Of a stretch of DNA of 64,000 nucleotides, positions 1 to 7,542 are shown in pieces. Each line of letters opens with the position of its first letter. Within the stretch, counting starts at the first letter, position 1. A program made the translations under genes and the position numbers. The notes below the pieces were generated by a model, which saw nothing but the letters and a program-made list of their open reading frames with translations, was not told where the DNA came from and made no database searches. The stretch lies in NCBI GenBank assembly GCA_035259385.1, contig DATFWL010000550.1, positions 1 to 64,000 on the forward strand, given 5' to 3'. This DNA comes from QHWK01 sp035259385. GTDB lineage: Bacteria > Acidobacteriota > Vicinamibacteria > Vicinamibacterales > CAVVIG01.

Positions 1-870
1 TTGCGCGACGTGACCTCCTCGTTCGCGGCCGGCGCAGTCGGCCTGCTCGGACCGAACGGGGCGGGCAAGAGCACGCTGCTCAAGTCGCTGCTCGGGTTCA
101 TCGTGCCCGAGCGCGGGCGCATGCGCGTGCTCGGCTACGACGTCGCCGAGTCGCCGCTCGAGATTCGCGCGCGGGTCGGCTACATGCCGGAGAGCGACGC
201 CCACATTCCGGGGATGAATGCGGTGTCGTTCGTCGCCTACTGCGGCGAGCTCGCCGGGCTGCCGCGCGTCGACGCGATGCAGCGCGCGCACGAAGTGCTC
301 TTCTACGTCGGCCTCGGCGAGGCGCGCTACCGGAACGTCGAGACCTACTCGACCGGCATGAAGCAGCGCATCAAGCTCGCCCAGGCGCTCGTCCACGATC
401 CGGATCTGCTGTTCCTCGACGAGCCGACCAACGGCATGGACCCGAAGGGGCGCGACGAGATGCTCGAGCTCGTCCGCGATCTCGCCCGCAACAAGGGAGT
501 CAACCTGATCCTGTCGTCCCACCTGCTGCCCGACGTCGAGTACACCTGCGATCACGTCGTCGTCATGGACAAGGGGAGCATCGCGACGTCGGGGCCGATT
601 CAGGCGCTCAAGCAGCCCCGTGGCCGCGTCTACGAACTGCGCGTGAAGGCGCCGGCCGGCGACGTCGGTCTGTTCCTCCAGAAGATGCGCACCGCCGGCC
701 TCGACTGCCACGCGACCGACGAGGACATCATGCGCGTGTTCGTACCGGGCGACGGCGGCGCGCGCGACCTGTTCGTGCTGGCGGCGGCCGAGCACGTCCA
801 GGTGCGCCATCTGCGGCCCAGCGTGCCGACGCTCGAGGACGTCTTCGCGCACGCGGTGGGCGAGGAGTAG
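1..870 (+). CDS. ABC transporter ATP-binding protein (5' end cut by window)
   Basis: ATPase subunit of an ABC-2 type export system; it would hydrolyse ATP to drive the permease encoded directly downstream. Visible motifs are Walker A GPNGAGKST near residue 18, an ABC signature-like YSTGMKQR and Walker B LLFLDEPTNGMDP followed by an H-loop region (SSHLL). The reading frame is open from base 1 and the usual N-terminal strand before the Walker A is missing about 15-20 residues, so the true start lies upstream of the window. The following permease begins 4 nt after the stop. The substrate cannot be read from the sequence. Confidence 0.93.
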   Translation: MRDVTSSFAAGAVGLLGPNGAGKSTLLKSLLGFIVPERGRMRVLGYDVAESPLEIRARVGYMPESDAHIPGMNAVSFVAYCGELAGLPRVDAMQRAHEVLFYVGLGEARYRNVETYSTGMKQRIKLAQALVHDPDLLFLDEPTNGMDPKGRDEMLELVRDLARNKGVNLILSSHLLPDVEYTCDHVVVMDKGSIATSGPIQALKQPRGRVYELRVKAPAGDVGLFLQKMRTAGLDCHATDEDIMRVFVPGDGGARDLFVLAAAEHVQVRHLRPSVPTLEDVFAHAVGEE

Positions 871-874
871 CGCG

Positions 875-1714
875 GTGCCGATTCACGATCAGGGTTATCG
901 CCGGTATCGGGGAGAGAAGGCGCGCTCCGGCACCGGCTGGATTGTGATCACCCGCGCCGGGCTGCGGACCTTCTTCGCGAAACGGGCGTTTCTCGGGCTG
1001 CTGCTGGTCGCGTGGTTCCCGTTCTTCGTTCGCGCCGTCCAGATCTACGCGGCTGCGAACCTGCCGCAGGCGCAGATGCTGGCGCCGACCGCCGACACCT
1101 TCCGCCAGTTCCTCGAGCAGCAGCAGACCTTCGTGTTCTTCATCACCGTCTACGTCGGCGCCGGGCTGATCGCGAACGATCGCCGCGCCAACGCTCTGCA
1201 GATCTACCTGTCGAAGCCGCTCACGCGCGCCGAGTACATCTTCGGCAAGCTCGCGATCCTGATGACCTTTCTCACCCTCGTCACCTGGCTGCCGGCGATC
1301 GTCCTGCTGATCGTGCAGATCAGCTTCGCCGGCAATTTCACGTTCCTCACGAAGAACCTGTTCCTGTTCCCGGCGATTACCGTGTTTTCGTTCATCATGG
1401 TGACGATGGTGTCGTCTGCGATGCTGGCGCTGTCGTCGCTGTCGAACAGCAGCCGCTACGTCGGCATCCTGTATGCAGCGGTGATCTTCTTCACCCAGGC
1501 GGTCTACGGTGTGGTTTATGCCGTGACGCGCAGCACCGCGATGTCGTGGATCTCGTTCTCCGCCAATCTCTCGCAGGTCGGCGACGTGATTTTCCGCGAG
1601 ACGCCGAAGTACGAGACGCCGTGGCCGGTCTCGCTGCTGATGATCGTCGGCCTGATTGCGCTGTCGGCGTTCGTGCTCGAGCGTCGGGTGCGCGGCGTCG
1701 AGGTCGTCGCGTGA
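875..1714 (+). CDS. ABC-2 type transporter permease
   Basis: Integral membrane partner of the upstream ATPase, 279 aa. A short charged N-terminus is followed by about six hydrophobic segments (for example around residues 33-55, 86-105, 125-150, 160-185, 195-215 and 250-270), the layout of the ABC-2 permease family. It contains the family-typical stretch in which a soluble loop (LIANDRRANALQIYLSKPL) precedes the third membrane segment. GTG is taken as start because it lies 4 nt after the preceding stop. The stop overlaps the GTG of the next ATPase (GTGA), indicating translational coupling in a four-gene operon. Confidence 0.9.
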   Translation: MPIHDQGYRRYRGEKARSGTGWIVITRAGLRTFFAKRAFLGLLLVAWFPFFVRAVQIYAAANLPQAQMLAPTADTFRQFLEQQQTFVFFITVYVGAGLIANDRRANALQIYLSKPLTRAEYIFGKLAILMTFLTLVTWLPAIVLLIVQISFAGNFTFLTKNLFLFPAITVFSFIMVTMVSSAMLALSSLSNSSRYVGILYAAVIFFTQAVYGVVYAVTRSTAMSWISFSANLSQVGDVIFRETPKYETPWPVSLLMIVGLIALSAFVLERRVRGVEVVA

Positions 1715-2634
1715 CCGGCATCATCGCCGCCGACCATCTGTCCAAGTGGTACGGTCAGGTGATCGGGCTGAACGATGTGTCGGTCGCGGTGCCGTCAGGG
1801 ATCACCGGCCTCCTCGGACCGAACGGCGCCGGCAAATCGACGTTCATGAAGCTGATCACTGGTCAGCTGAAGCCAAGCAAGGGGTCGATCGCGGTGCTCG
1901 GCGCGCCGATTTGGGGTAATCCCGCGCTCTATCACCGCATCGGCTTCTGTCCGGAGCAGGACTCGTTCTACGAACGCATGACCGGGCTCGAGTGGGTGAC
2001 GGCGCTGGTGCGGCTGAACGGCGCCGGCGACCAGGAGGCCGCGTCGATGGCGTCACGCGCGATCGAGATGGTGGAGCTGACCGACGCCTCCAACAAGAAA
2101 ATCGGCGCGTACAGCAAGGGGATGCGGCAGCGGATCAAGATGGCCCAGGCGCTCGCGCACGATCCCGAGCTGCTGATTCTGGACGAGCCGCTCTCCGGCA
2201 TGGATCCGCTCGCGCGGCGGCGGACGATCCGGATGATCAAGGACTGGGGGCGCGCCGGCAAGAGCGTGCTCGTTTCCAGCCACATCCTCCACGAGATCGA
2301 GTCGATGACGGCGAACATCCTGCTGATCAACCAGGGCCGGATCCTCGCCGAAGGCAACGTGCACCAGATTCGCGATCTCATCGACGAGCACCCGCACACG
2401 GTCCACATCAAGGCGGAGCACGTCCGCACGCTGGCGCGCGAGTTCCTCGCCGACGACGACGTGCTGAGCCTGCGGCTGGAGGAAGGGGCCGTCGTGGTGC
2501 AGACGGCGCGTCCCGACGCGTTTTACGCGAGGCTCACCGAGCTCGCCGCATCCGGCGAACACGGCGCGATTCACGAGGTCACCTCGCCCGACGACAACCT
2601 GCAGGCCGTCTTCCAGTACCTGGTGAAGTCGTGA
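1711..2634 (+). CDS. ABC transporter ATP-binding protein
   Basis: Second ATPase of the operon, 307 aa. Walker A GPNGAGKST, signature YSKGMRQR and Walker B LLILDEPLSGMDP are all present, with a C-terminal domain of about 90 residues like that of the first ATPase. The GTG start at 1711 overlaps the permease stop by 4 nt and yields the family-typical N-terminus (HLSKWYGQVIGLNDVSV). The frame stays open a further 700 bases upstream, but that part is only the GC-rich shadow of the permease gene. It presumably serves the second permease downstream. Confidence 0.92.
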   Translation: MTGIIAADHLSKWYGQVIGLNDVSVAVPSGITGLLGPNGAGKSTFMKLITGQLKPSKGSIAVLGAPIWGNPALYHRIGFCPEQDSFYERMTGLEWVTALVRLNGAGDQEAASMASRAIEMVELTDASNKKIGAYSKGMRQRIKMAQALAHDPELLILDEPLSGMDPLARRRTIRMIKDWGRAGKSVLVSSHILHEIESMTANILLINQGRILAEGNVHQIRDLIDEHPHTVHIKAEHVRTLAREFLADDDVLSLRLEEGAVVVQTARPDAFYARLTELAASGEHGAIHEVTSPDDNLQAVFQYLVKS

Positions 2635-3509
2635 GCGTCGAACCGATCGCCACCACCGAGTCTCCGCCGCTCGCCAGTCGTCGGTTCCCGACGCCCTCGC
2701 TGTGGAATTCGGCCTTTCGCGTCTTCGATCTGTCGCTCGGGCAGATGCTCTGGTCGCGCCGGTCGGTCCTGCTCGGGCTGCTCCTCGGCGGACCGGTGGC
2801 GATCGCCTTCGCGCTGCGCGTCGTGTTCACTTTCTATCCGTCGGGGTTCCGGATCAACGGCGTGCAGCCCGCTGGCGTCTCGATCTTCGGGATGATGATC
2901 TGGCTGCTGTACATCCGCTTCATCATCCCGGTACTCGGCGTGTTCTATGGGACCGCGCTCATCGCCGACGAAGTGGACGACAAGACGATTACATATCTGT
3001 TCACGCGGCCGATTCCCCGCAGCGCCGTGCTGCTGGGGAAGTACCTGGCGTATCTCGCCTCCACGATCCTGCTCGTCCTGCCGTCGGTGATGCTCGTGTA
3101 TTTTCTCGTCGTCCCCACGGGCGGCAGCAGCATCGGCGAGGCGTTTCCCTCGCTGCTGGCCGACTTCGGGATGGTCGTCGTCGGCCTCGCGGCCTACGGC
3201 GCGGTCTTCGCGCTGGTCGGTACGCGGCTCAAGCGGCCCCTGGTCGTCGGCCTCGTGTACGCGTTCGGATGGGAGCCGGCGGTCCTGATGTTCCCAGGCT
3301 ATTTGAAGCGCCTCACTGTCGCCTATTACCTGCAGGCGCTCGTCACGCACGAGATGCCGCAGGATTCCGCGGTCAGCATGGTCCTGCAGCTCTTCCACGA
3401 AGTCCCGACGGTTTTTACGAGTCTCCTGTGTCTGACGGCCATCATCGCGGTTACTCTATGGAGTGCAGGGCGGGCGGTGGAGCAGCGCGAGTATGTCCTT
3501 GAACAATAA
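2631..3509 (+). CDS. ABC-2 type transporter permease
   Basis: Membrane subunit, 292 aa, with about six hydrophobic segments, clearly related to the first permease: it has the same loop-then-helix arrangement (GTALIADEVDDKTITYLFTR versus GLIANDRRANALQIYLSKPL). The GTG start overlaps the stop of the preceding ATPase (GTGA). The order ATPase-permease-ATPase-permease suggests either one heteromeric exporter or two paralogous exporters expressed together. The substrate is unknown. Confidence 0.88.
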   Translation: MSVEPIATTESPPLASRRFPTPSLWNSAFRVFDLSLGQMLWSRRSVLLGLLLGGPVAIAFALRVVFTFYPSGFRINGVQPAGVSIFGMMIWLLYIRFIIPVLGVFYGTALIADEVDDKTITYLFTRPIPRSAVLLGKYLAYLASTILLVLPSVMLVYFLVVPTGGSSIGEAFPSLLADFGMVVVGLAAYGAVFALVGTRLKRPLVVGLVYAFGWEPAVLMFPGYLKRLTVAYYLQALVTHEMPQDSAVSMVLQLFHEVPTVFTSLLCLTAIIAVTLWSAGRAVEQREYVLEQ

Positions 3510-3546
3510 CGATCTTCGGTCCGTATAAGAGCTTGAGGCTCGACCT

Positions 3547-4590
3547 ATGACCACGAGGACCCGTTATTTCGTCATAACTTCGCTGGTCGTGCTGGGGGTC
3601 GGCCTCGGTTCCGGGCTGGTCGCGTACTATGTCGGCTTCCCGGCCCGCGCACAGAGCTCCGGCGCTGGACCGCGAGAGCTCCAGCTCGTCCCGCGCGACG
3701 TAGCCGTCGTGGCATTCGCCGACATTCAGCAGGTCATGACCTCGGAGCTGCGCCAGAAGCTCCACCACGCCCTCCCCACCGAGCCGCAAGGGCAGCGCGA
3801 GTTCGAAGAGCACACCGGCATCAACCTCGAACGGGACGTCGATCACGTCGTCGCATGCGCGCGCCCGAGTCGCGGCGACACCGGACTGCGCGGCGCAGGG
3901 ATGGTGCTGGCCAGGGGCCGGTTCGACGAGGTGCGCATTGAATCGCTGATGCGCGAGCACGGTGCTCACGTCGAGGACTACCAGGGCCAGCGGCTCATCG
4001 TTGCCGAAGTCCATCCCCACGTTGACGTCGATGTGGACAACACGTCTCCGTCGCCGCGTCGCGCCGTCGAAGAAACGCTCGCCGTGTCATTCCTCGAGCC
4101 CGGGCTCGCCGCTGTCGGCAGCACGTCGATGGTCAAGACCGCGATCGATCTCCGCCGCGCCGGCAACAATCCGCAGACAGGCGTCGAAAGCGTGATCGGC
4201 AACGAGGAGCTGATGAGCCTCGTGCGCTCGATGGACAACAGCTTTCAGACCGCGTGGGCGGTGGGCCGGTTCGACGCGCTGCGCGCCAACGCCAACCTGC
4301 CAGACAGCGTGATGAGCCAGATCTCGGCGATCAACTGGTTTGCGATCAGCGGTCACGTCAACGGCGGTCTCCGTGGCACGGTTCGCGCCGAGGCGCGCGA
4401 CGACGAGGCCGCGAACAATCTGCGCGACGTGGTCCGCGGATTCCTGGCGCTCGCGAAGCTGAGCGCCGGCTCGAAGCCGGAAATCCAGGCGATGATGGAG
4501 TCGCTCGAGCTCGGCGGAACCGGGAAGACCGTGTCGCTGTCGTTCGCCGTCCCGGCCGAGATCTTCGACCTCGTCGGCGCCGCGAAATAG
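3547..4590 (+). CDS. Membrane-anchored protein of unknown function
   Basis: 347 aa. An N-terminal hydrophobic helix (residues about 9-30) preceded by positive charges looks like a signal anchor; the rest is a soluble, probably extracytoplasmic domain. The opening of that domain (LQLVPRDVAVVAFADIQ) resembles proteins annotated as DUF3352-like, but I do not recognise a catalytic motif. It starts 37 nt after the ABC operon and may belong to it. No ribosome binding site is obvious. Function unknown. Confidence 0.75.
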   Translation: MTTRTRYFVITSLVVLGVGLGSGLVAYYVGFPARAQSSGAGPRELQLVPRDVAVVAFADIQQVMTSELRQKLHHALPTEPQGQREFEEHTGINLERDVDHVVACARPSRGDTGLRGAGMVLARGRFDEVRIESLMREHGAHVEDYQGQRLIVAEVHPHVDVDVDNTSPSPRRAVEETLAVSFLEPGLAAVGSTSMVKTAIDLRRAGNNPQTGVESVIGNEELMSLVRSMDNSFQTAWAVGRFDALRANANLPDSVMSQISAINWFAISGHVNGGLRGTVRAEARDDEAANNLRDVVRGFLALAKLSAGSKPEIQAMMESLELGGTGKTVSLSFAVPAEIFDLVGAAK

Positions 4591-4622
4591 TCACACGTCG
4601 CAGGTCGTCAGTCGCAAGTCAG

Positions 4623-4664
4623 GCAGTGGCGCGACTGACGACTTGAGACTTGAGACTTGAGACT
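4623..4664 (+). repeat. Short inverted and tandem repeat
   Basis: The intergenic stretch has GTCGTCAGTCGC and GCGACTGACGAC facing each other, followed by about three copies of a 9-base unit (GACTTGAGA). It separates two genes and looks like one of the interspersed repeat families of this genome. Confidence 0.6.
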
Positions 4665-4680
4665 GTCACCCTGCCGCGGC

Positions 4681-4686
4681 TACACT
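4681..4686 (+). promoter_or_regulatory. -10 box (TACACT), leaderless start
   Basis: TACACT lies 9 nt before the TTG at 4696, with no ribosome binding site between. This favours the TTG as both transcript and protein start of the next gene. Confidence 0.45.
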
Positions 4687-4695
4687 CCTCCCGGT

Positions 4696-5097
4696 TTGAC
4701 CGATCTCGTTTTTTTTTACGGTACGTTGATGAGCGGCTTCGAGCGCGCCGGCCGAGCGCGCGTCGACGCGAAGCTCACGCCGCAGGGCCGCGGCTGGATC
4801 GCCGCGACGCTGTTCGACCTCGGACTCTACCCAGCCGCGATCCCCGCCGCTGACAGCCGAGTCTGGGGCGAAGTCAACCGCATGACCGATGTCGAGACGG
4901 TGCTCGCCACGCTCGACGAGATCGAAGGATTTCGCCCGACCCAGCCCGATCGCAGCCTCTACACGCGCGTCGAGACGTCGGTCACCTTCGAGGACGGCCG
5001 TGTCGCGAACGCGTGGGCATACTTTTACAACGCGCCGCTCGGCGGCGCACAGCGGATCGAGTCGGGTGATTATCTCGAACATCTGAAGGTCAAATGA
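4696..5097 (+). CDS. Gamma-glutamylcyclotransferase family (AIG2-like) protein
   Basis: About 133 aa. The N-terminal strand and loop carry the family signature FFYGTLMSG, which forms the substrate pocket in gamma-glutamylcyclotransferase/AIG2-like folds, and a conserved glutamate follows in LDEIEGF, matching the usual catalytic Glu. Members cleave gamma-glutamyl-amino acids or amine adducts to 5-oxoproline; the exact substrate here is unknown. TTG at 4696 is chosen because it sits right behind a -10 box and just before the first strand. An in-frame TTG at 4657 lies inside the upstream tandem repeat and is unlikely. Confidence 0.8.
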   Translation: MTDLVFFYGTLMSGFERAGRARVDAKLTPQGRGWIAATLFDLGLYPAAIPAADSRVWGEVNRMTDVETVLATLDEIEGFRPTQPDRSLYTRVETSVTFEDGRVANAWAYFYNAPLGGAQRIESGDYLEHLKVK

Positions 5098-5110
5098 TGA
5101 CGAGGAGCAC

Positions 5111-5130
5111 GGTCTGGCCGAAGCCGGGCA
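5111..5130 (+). repeat. Degenerate REP-like hairpin
   Basis: GGTCTGGCCGAAGCCGGGCA is an imperfect version of the GTCCGGCT..AGCCGGAC hairpin seen at 5231 and 29471. It is one of three in about 140 bases upstream of and inside the M28 peptidase gene. Confidence 0.4.
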
Positions 5131-5150
5131 CTATCGCGATCACGAAGGCG

Positions 5151-5168
5151 GTCCGGCCAACCCCGGAC
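5151..5168 (+). repeat. REP-like hairpin
   Basis: GTCCGG and CCGGAC arms enclose a 6-base loop. Second of three related palindromes between the cyclotransferase and the M28 peptidase. Confidence 0.45.
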
Positions 5169-5189
5169 ACTGCCGCACAGTCCGAGGTG

Positions 5190-6593
5190 ATGACGAGGCC
5201 GATCATCGCGCTCGCGGTTGTCGTGGTCGTGTCCGGCTTCAGCCGGACCGTCTCCGCGCAAACGGTGGACGGCGACCTCGACCCGCGGATCGTGAAGCTG
5301 GTCGCCTCCGTCTCAGAGGAGCGGCTCGGCGCGATCGAGAAGAAGCTCGAGAGCTTCGAGACGCGCAACTCGCTTTCGTCGACCACGTCCACCACGCGCG
5401 GCATCGGCGCGGCCCGTCAGTGGATCTTCGACGAGATGAAAAGCTACAGCCCGAAGTTGCAGGTGAGCTTCGACACCTACCAGGTGCCGCCGCAGGGGCG
5501 AATCACCCGGCAAGTCGAGTTGCGCAACGTGATGGCGATCCTGCCGGGGCGCAGTCCGCGTCGGATCTACATCAGCGGTCACTACGACACCGTCGCGCGG
5601 CCCGGCGGCCAGGGCGCGACGAACGCCGGAGCGCCGGCCGATCCCGACGCGCCGGCCGCGCGTCCGGCCGATCCGGAAGCGCCGCTGGACAACCTCGCTC
5701 CCGGCGTCAACGACGACGGCAGCGGGACGGCGCTGACGATCGAGCTGTCGCGGGTGTTCAGTCAGAGCGGCATCGACTTCGACGCGACGCTGGTGTTCAT
5801 GTGCCACGTCGCCGAAGAACAAGGGCTGGTGGGCGCGCGCCTCCACGCCCAGCGAGCCGTCGCCGAGAAGATTCCGATCGAGGCGATCCTCAACAACGAC
5901 ATCGTCGGCAACGACCGCGGCGGCAACGGCATCGTCGACGGCGCGACCATCCGCGTGTACTCCGAAGGGCCCGAGGACTCGCCGTCGCGCGAGCTCGCGC
6001 GTTTCGTGCAGCGCTGGGGCGGACGCTACGTGCCTTCGCACCGGGTCCGCCCGATGGCGCGGCCGGACCGATTCGGTCGCGGCGGCGATCATTCGGCTTA
6101 CAACCAGCTGGGATTCGCGGCCGTCGGCTTCCGCGAATCGCGCGAGAACTTCACCCGGCAGCACGACGTCCGCGATACCTACGAAGGGATTTCTCTGCCG
6201 TACCTGGCCCAGAACGCGCGCGTCAACGCCGCGGCCGCGGCAACACTCGCGCTCGCGCCGCCGCCGCCGACGGTGGTGAACGATCGGAATCAGCCGCAAA
6301 TCGGCCGCGCCCCGACAGGCTACGACGCGAACCTGAAGTGGAGCGCCGTCCCTGGCGCCGCCGCGTATCGAATTTTCTGGCGTGAGGCCTGGGGGCCCGA
6401 CTGGCAGCACGACATGCTCGTCGGCAACGTGACCAACGTCGTGCTGCCGAACATGCAGATCGACGACTACGTCTTCGGCGTCGCCGCCATCGACGGCGCC
6501 GGCCACGAGAGCTTCGTCACCGCCTACGTGACGCCGCCGCGGGCCAGCACGCCGATCAAGGAGCTCGACGGCCGGCCTGGATCGCGTCGATGA
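5190..6593 (+). CDS. Exported M28-family zinc aminopeptidase-like protein
   Basis: 467 aa with start at the ATG giving a signal peptide (MTRPIIALAVVVVVSG.. cut after SAQ). The M28 metal site is visible in order: GHYDT (His, Asp), GVNDDGSG (bridging Asp), AEEQG (catalytic Glu and metal Glu), NNDIVGND (Asp) and GGDHSAY (His). A proline/alanine-rich insert sits between the first two motifs, and the last about 90 residues form a fibronectin-like module (LKWSAVPGAAAYRIFWRE). It likely removes N-terminal residues from peptides in the periplasm or outside. An upstream ATG at 5094 would overlap the previous gene but leads through repeat DNA. The 3' end overlaps the convergent PilZ gene by 38 bp. Confidence 0.9.
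   Translation: MTRPIIALAVVVVVSGFSRTVSAQTVDGDLDPRIVKLVASVSEERLGAIEKKLESFETRNSLSSTTSTTRGIGAARQWIFDEMKSYSPKLQVSFDTYQVPPQGRITRQVELRNVMAILPGRSPRRIYISGHYDTVARPGGQGATNAGAPADPDAPAARPADPEAPLDNLAPGVNDDGSGTALTIELSRVFSQSGIDFDATLVFMCHVAEEQGLVGARLHAQRAVAEKIPIEAILNNDIVGNDRGGNGIVDGATIRVYSEGPEDSPSRELARFVQRWGGRYVPSHRVRPMARPDRFGRGGDHSAYNQLGFAAVGFRESRENFTRQHDVRDTYEGISLPYLAQNARVNAAAAATLALAPPPPTVVNDRNQPQIGRAPTGYDANLKWSAVPGAAAYRIFWREAWGPDWQHDMLVGNVTNVVLPNMQIDDYVFGVAAIDGAGHESFVTAYVTPPRASTPIKELDGRPGSRR
5231..5248 (+). repeat. Palindromic repeat inside signal-peptide codons
   Basis: GTCCGGCT-TC-AGCCGGAC forms a perfect 8-bp hairpin and encodes the residues SGFSRT of the M28 signal peptide. A nearly identical copy is intergenic at 29471. 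Confidence 0.7.
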
Positions 6594-6906
6594 ACTCGTG
6601 AATGACGGTCGCGACGCGGTCGGCCGGCTCGACGAACTCGATGCCGGCCGTATAAACGATGAGCTCGTGCTCGACGTCGGTTACGCTGCAGTGGGCGACG
6701 CGTCCCTTGACGACCACCGAGCGATCGCCAAGGGTGAGCCGGAATTCGTGCAGGGAATCGAGCTGAAGTGGAAAGGCGGTTTCGATCTGCGCGCCGCCGC
6801 GGCTGATCTCCGTGATCGCCATCGGCTGGAAGACGGTCACCTCGCCCTTGAGTTCACCCAGAATCTGAATCCGCTCGGTATCGCGCTTGTCTTCCGGCCG
6901 CCCCAT
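6556..6906 (-). CDS. PilZ domain protein
   Basis: 116 aa, a single PilZ-like domain: the RxxxR-type N-terminal segment (DKRDTERIQILGEL) and the later S-x-x-G segment (ITEISRGGAQIET) match the two parts of the cyclic-di-GMP binding signature, although the first arginine cluster is weak. A beta-barrel follows (FRLTLGDRSVVVKGRVAHC). It probably acts as a c-di-GMP effector in motility, surface or envelope control. A TATAGT box 8 nt before the ATG suggests a leaderless mRNA. It overlaps the convergent M28 gene. Confidence 0.85.
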   Translation of the reverse strand: MGRPEDKRDTERIQILGELKGEVTVFQPMAITEISRGGAQIETAFPLQLDSLHEFRLTLGDRSVVVKGRVAHCSVTDVEHELIVYTAGIEFVEPADRVATVIHEFIDAIQAGRRAP

Positions 6907-6914
6907 CCGGCGCG

Positions 6915-6920
6915 ACTATA
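6915..6920 (-). promoter_or_regulatory. -10 box (TATAGT) for PilZ gene
   Basis: TATAGT on the minus strand ends 8 nt before the PilZ ATG, with no ribosome binding site, as in other leaderless starts of this window. Confidence 0.5.
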
Positions 6921-6924
6921 GCAT

Positions 6925-7326
6925 TCAATTCATCCATGCCGCGGCCTTCGACGCGGCGAACATCTCGGACTCGGTCGGCTCCGCCTTCTCCTCACCCGCA
7001 TCCTGGCCGTCATACTCGGTCGTATACGTCAGGACTGGGATATGGCGCGTCTCGGTGTCGAGCTTCATCATCGACAGGACCTGGAACCCGTCGGGATCGT
7101 CGATGCGCACGCAGAGGATGACGAGGTTCGGCTGGACGCGCTTGATCTGCGAGTACGCGTGCTCGCTCGATTCGACGAAGACCACGTCGTAGTGCCCGGC
7201 GTCGAGCACCGTCTCGAGCAGCTCGAGGATCTCGGCGGTGCCGTTGACGATGACCACTTTCTGTGTCGTCGTTGCCGCCGTAGTGCGGCGAAGCGTTTCA
7301 GCGGACTGCCCGGCGTTGGTCAACAT
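6925..7326 (-). CDS. Degenerate response-regulator receiver domain
   Basis: 133 aa, a stand-alone CheY-like fold, but the phosphorylation residues are missing. The acidic pair after the first strand is replaced (VVIVNGTAE instead of VVDDE) and the phospho-acceptor Asp is Cys (PNLVILCVRIDDPDGFQVL). The later Thr region is retained (VLTYTT), but the Lys is not evident. It therefore probably works as a phosphorylation-independent pseudo-receiver. ATG at 7326 is preferred: an AGGAG lies about 10 nt upstream, and the longer frame to 7395 adds only low-quality sequence. It lies next to the PilZ gene on the same strand. Confidence 0.8.
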   Translation of the reverse strand: MLTNAGQSAETLRRTTAATTTQKVVIVNGTAEILELLETVLDAGHYDVVFVESSEHAYSQIKRVQPNLVILCVRIDDPDGFQVLSMMKLDTETRHIPVLTYTTEYDGQDAGEEKAEPTESEMFAASKAAAWMN

Positions 7327-7542
7327 CGCGTCGCGTCTCCTGCGCCCCGATACTTCAGAATTCGTGCCACGGAGCGGCCACGGATTTCCCGCCAATTTTG
7401 CGCGGTTTCTCCGCCCCCTTTCGGAGGTTGTTTATGTGTCCGCACGAATGTTGCGGACCTGGCTCATCGGTAACCTGCTGCAGCCGCAGCCTTTCGCCAT
7501 CTTGTTGCAGCCGGGAACCACAGTACGGCATTGTCAACGCCT

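Noticed and set aside
1012..1710. Upstream extension of the second ABC ATPase
   Set aside because: The frame is open, but the translation is Arg-rich and overlaps the permease gene; the GTG at 1711 gives the proper N-terminus.
7438..7515. Possible c-di-GMP riboswitch or other structured RNA near the receiver and PilZ genes
   Set aside because: There is a GTCCGCA/TGCGGAC hairpin and a GGTTACCGATG fragment that resembles the end of GEMM RNAs on the minus strand, but the core motifs and the second stem-loop are not in place.
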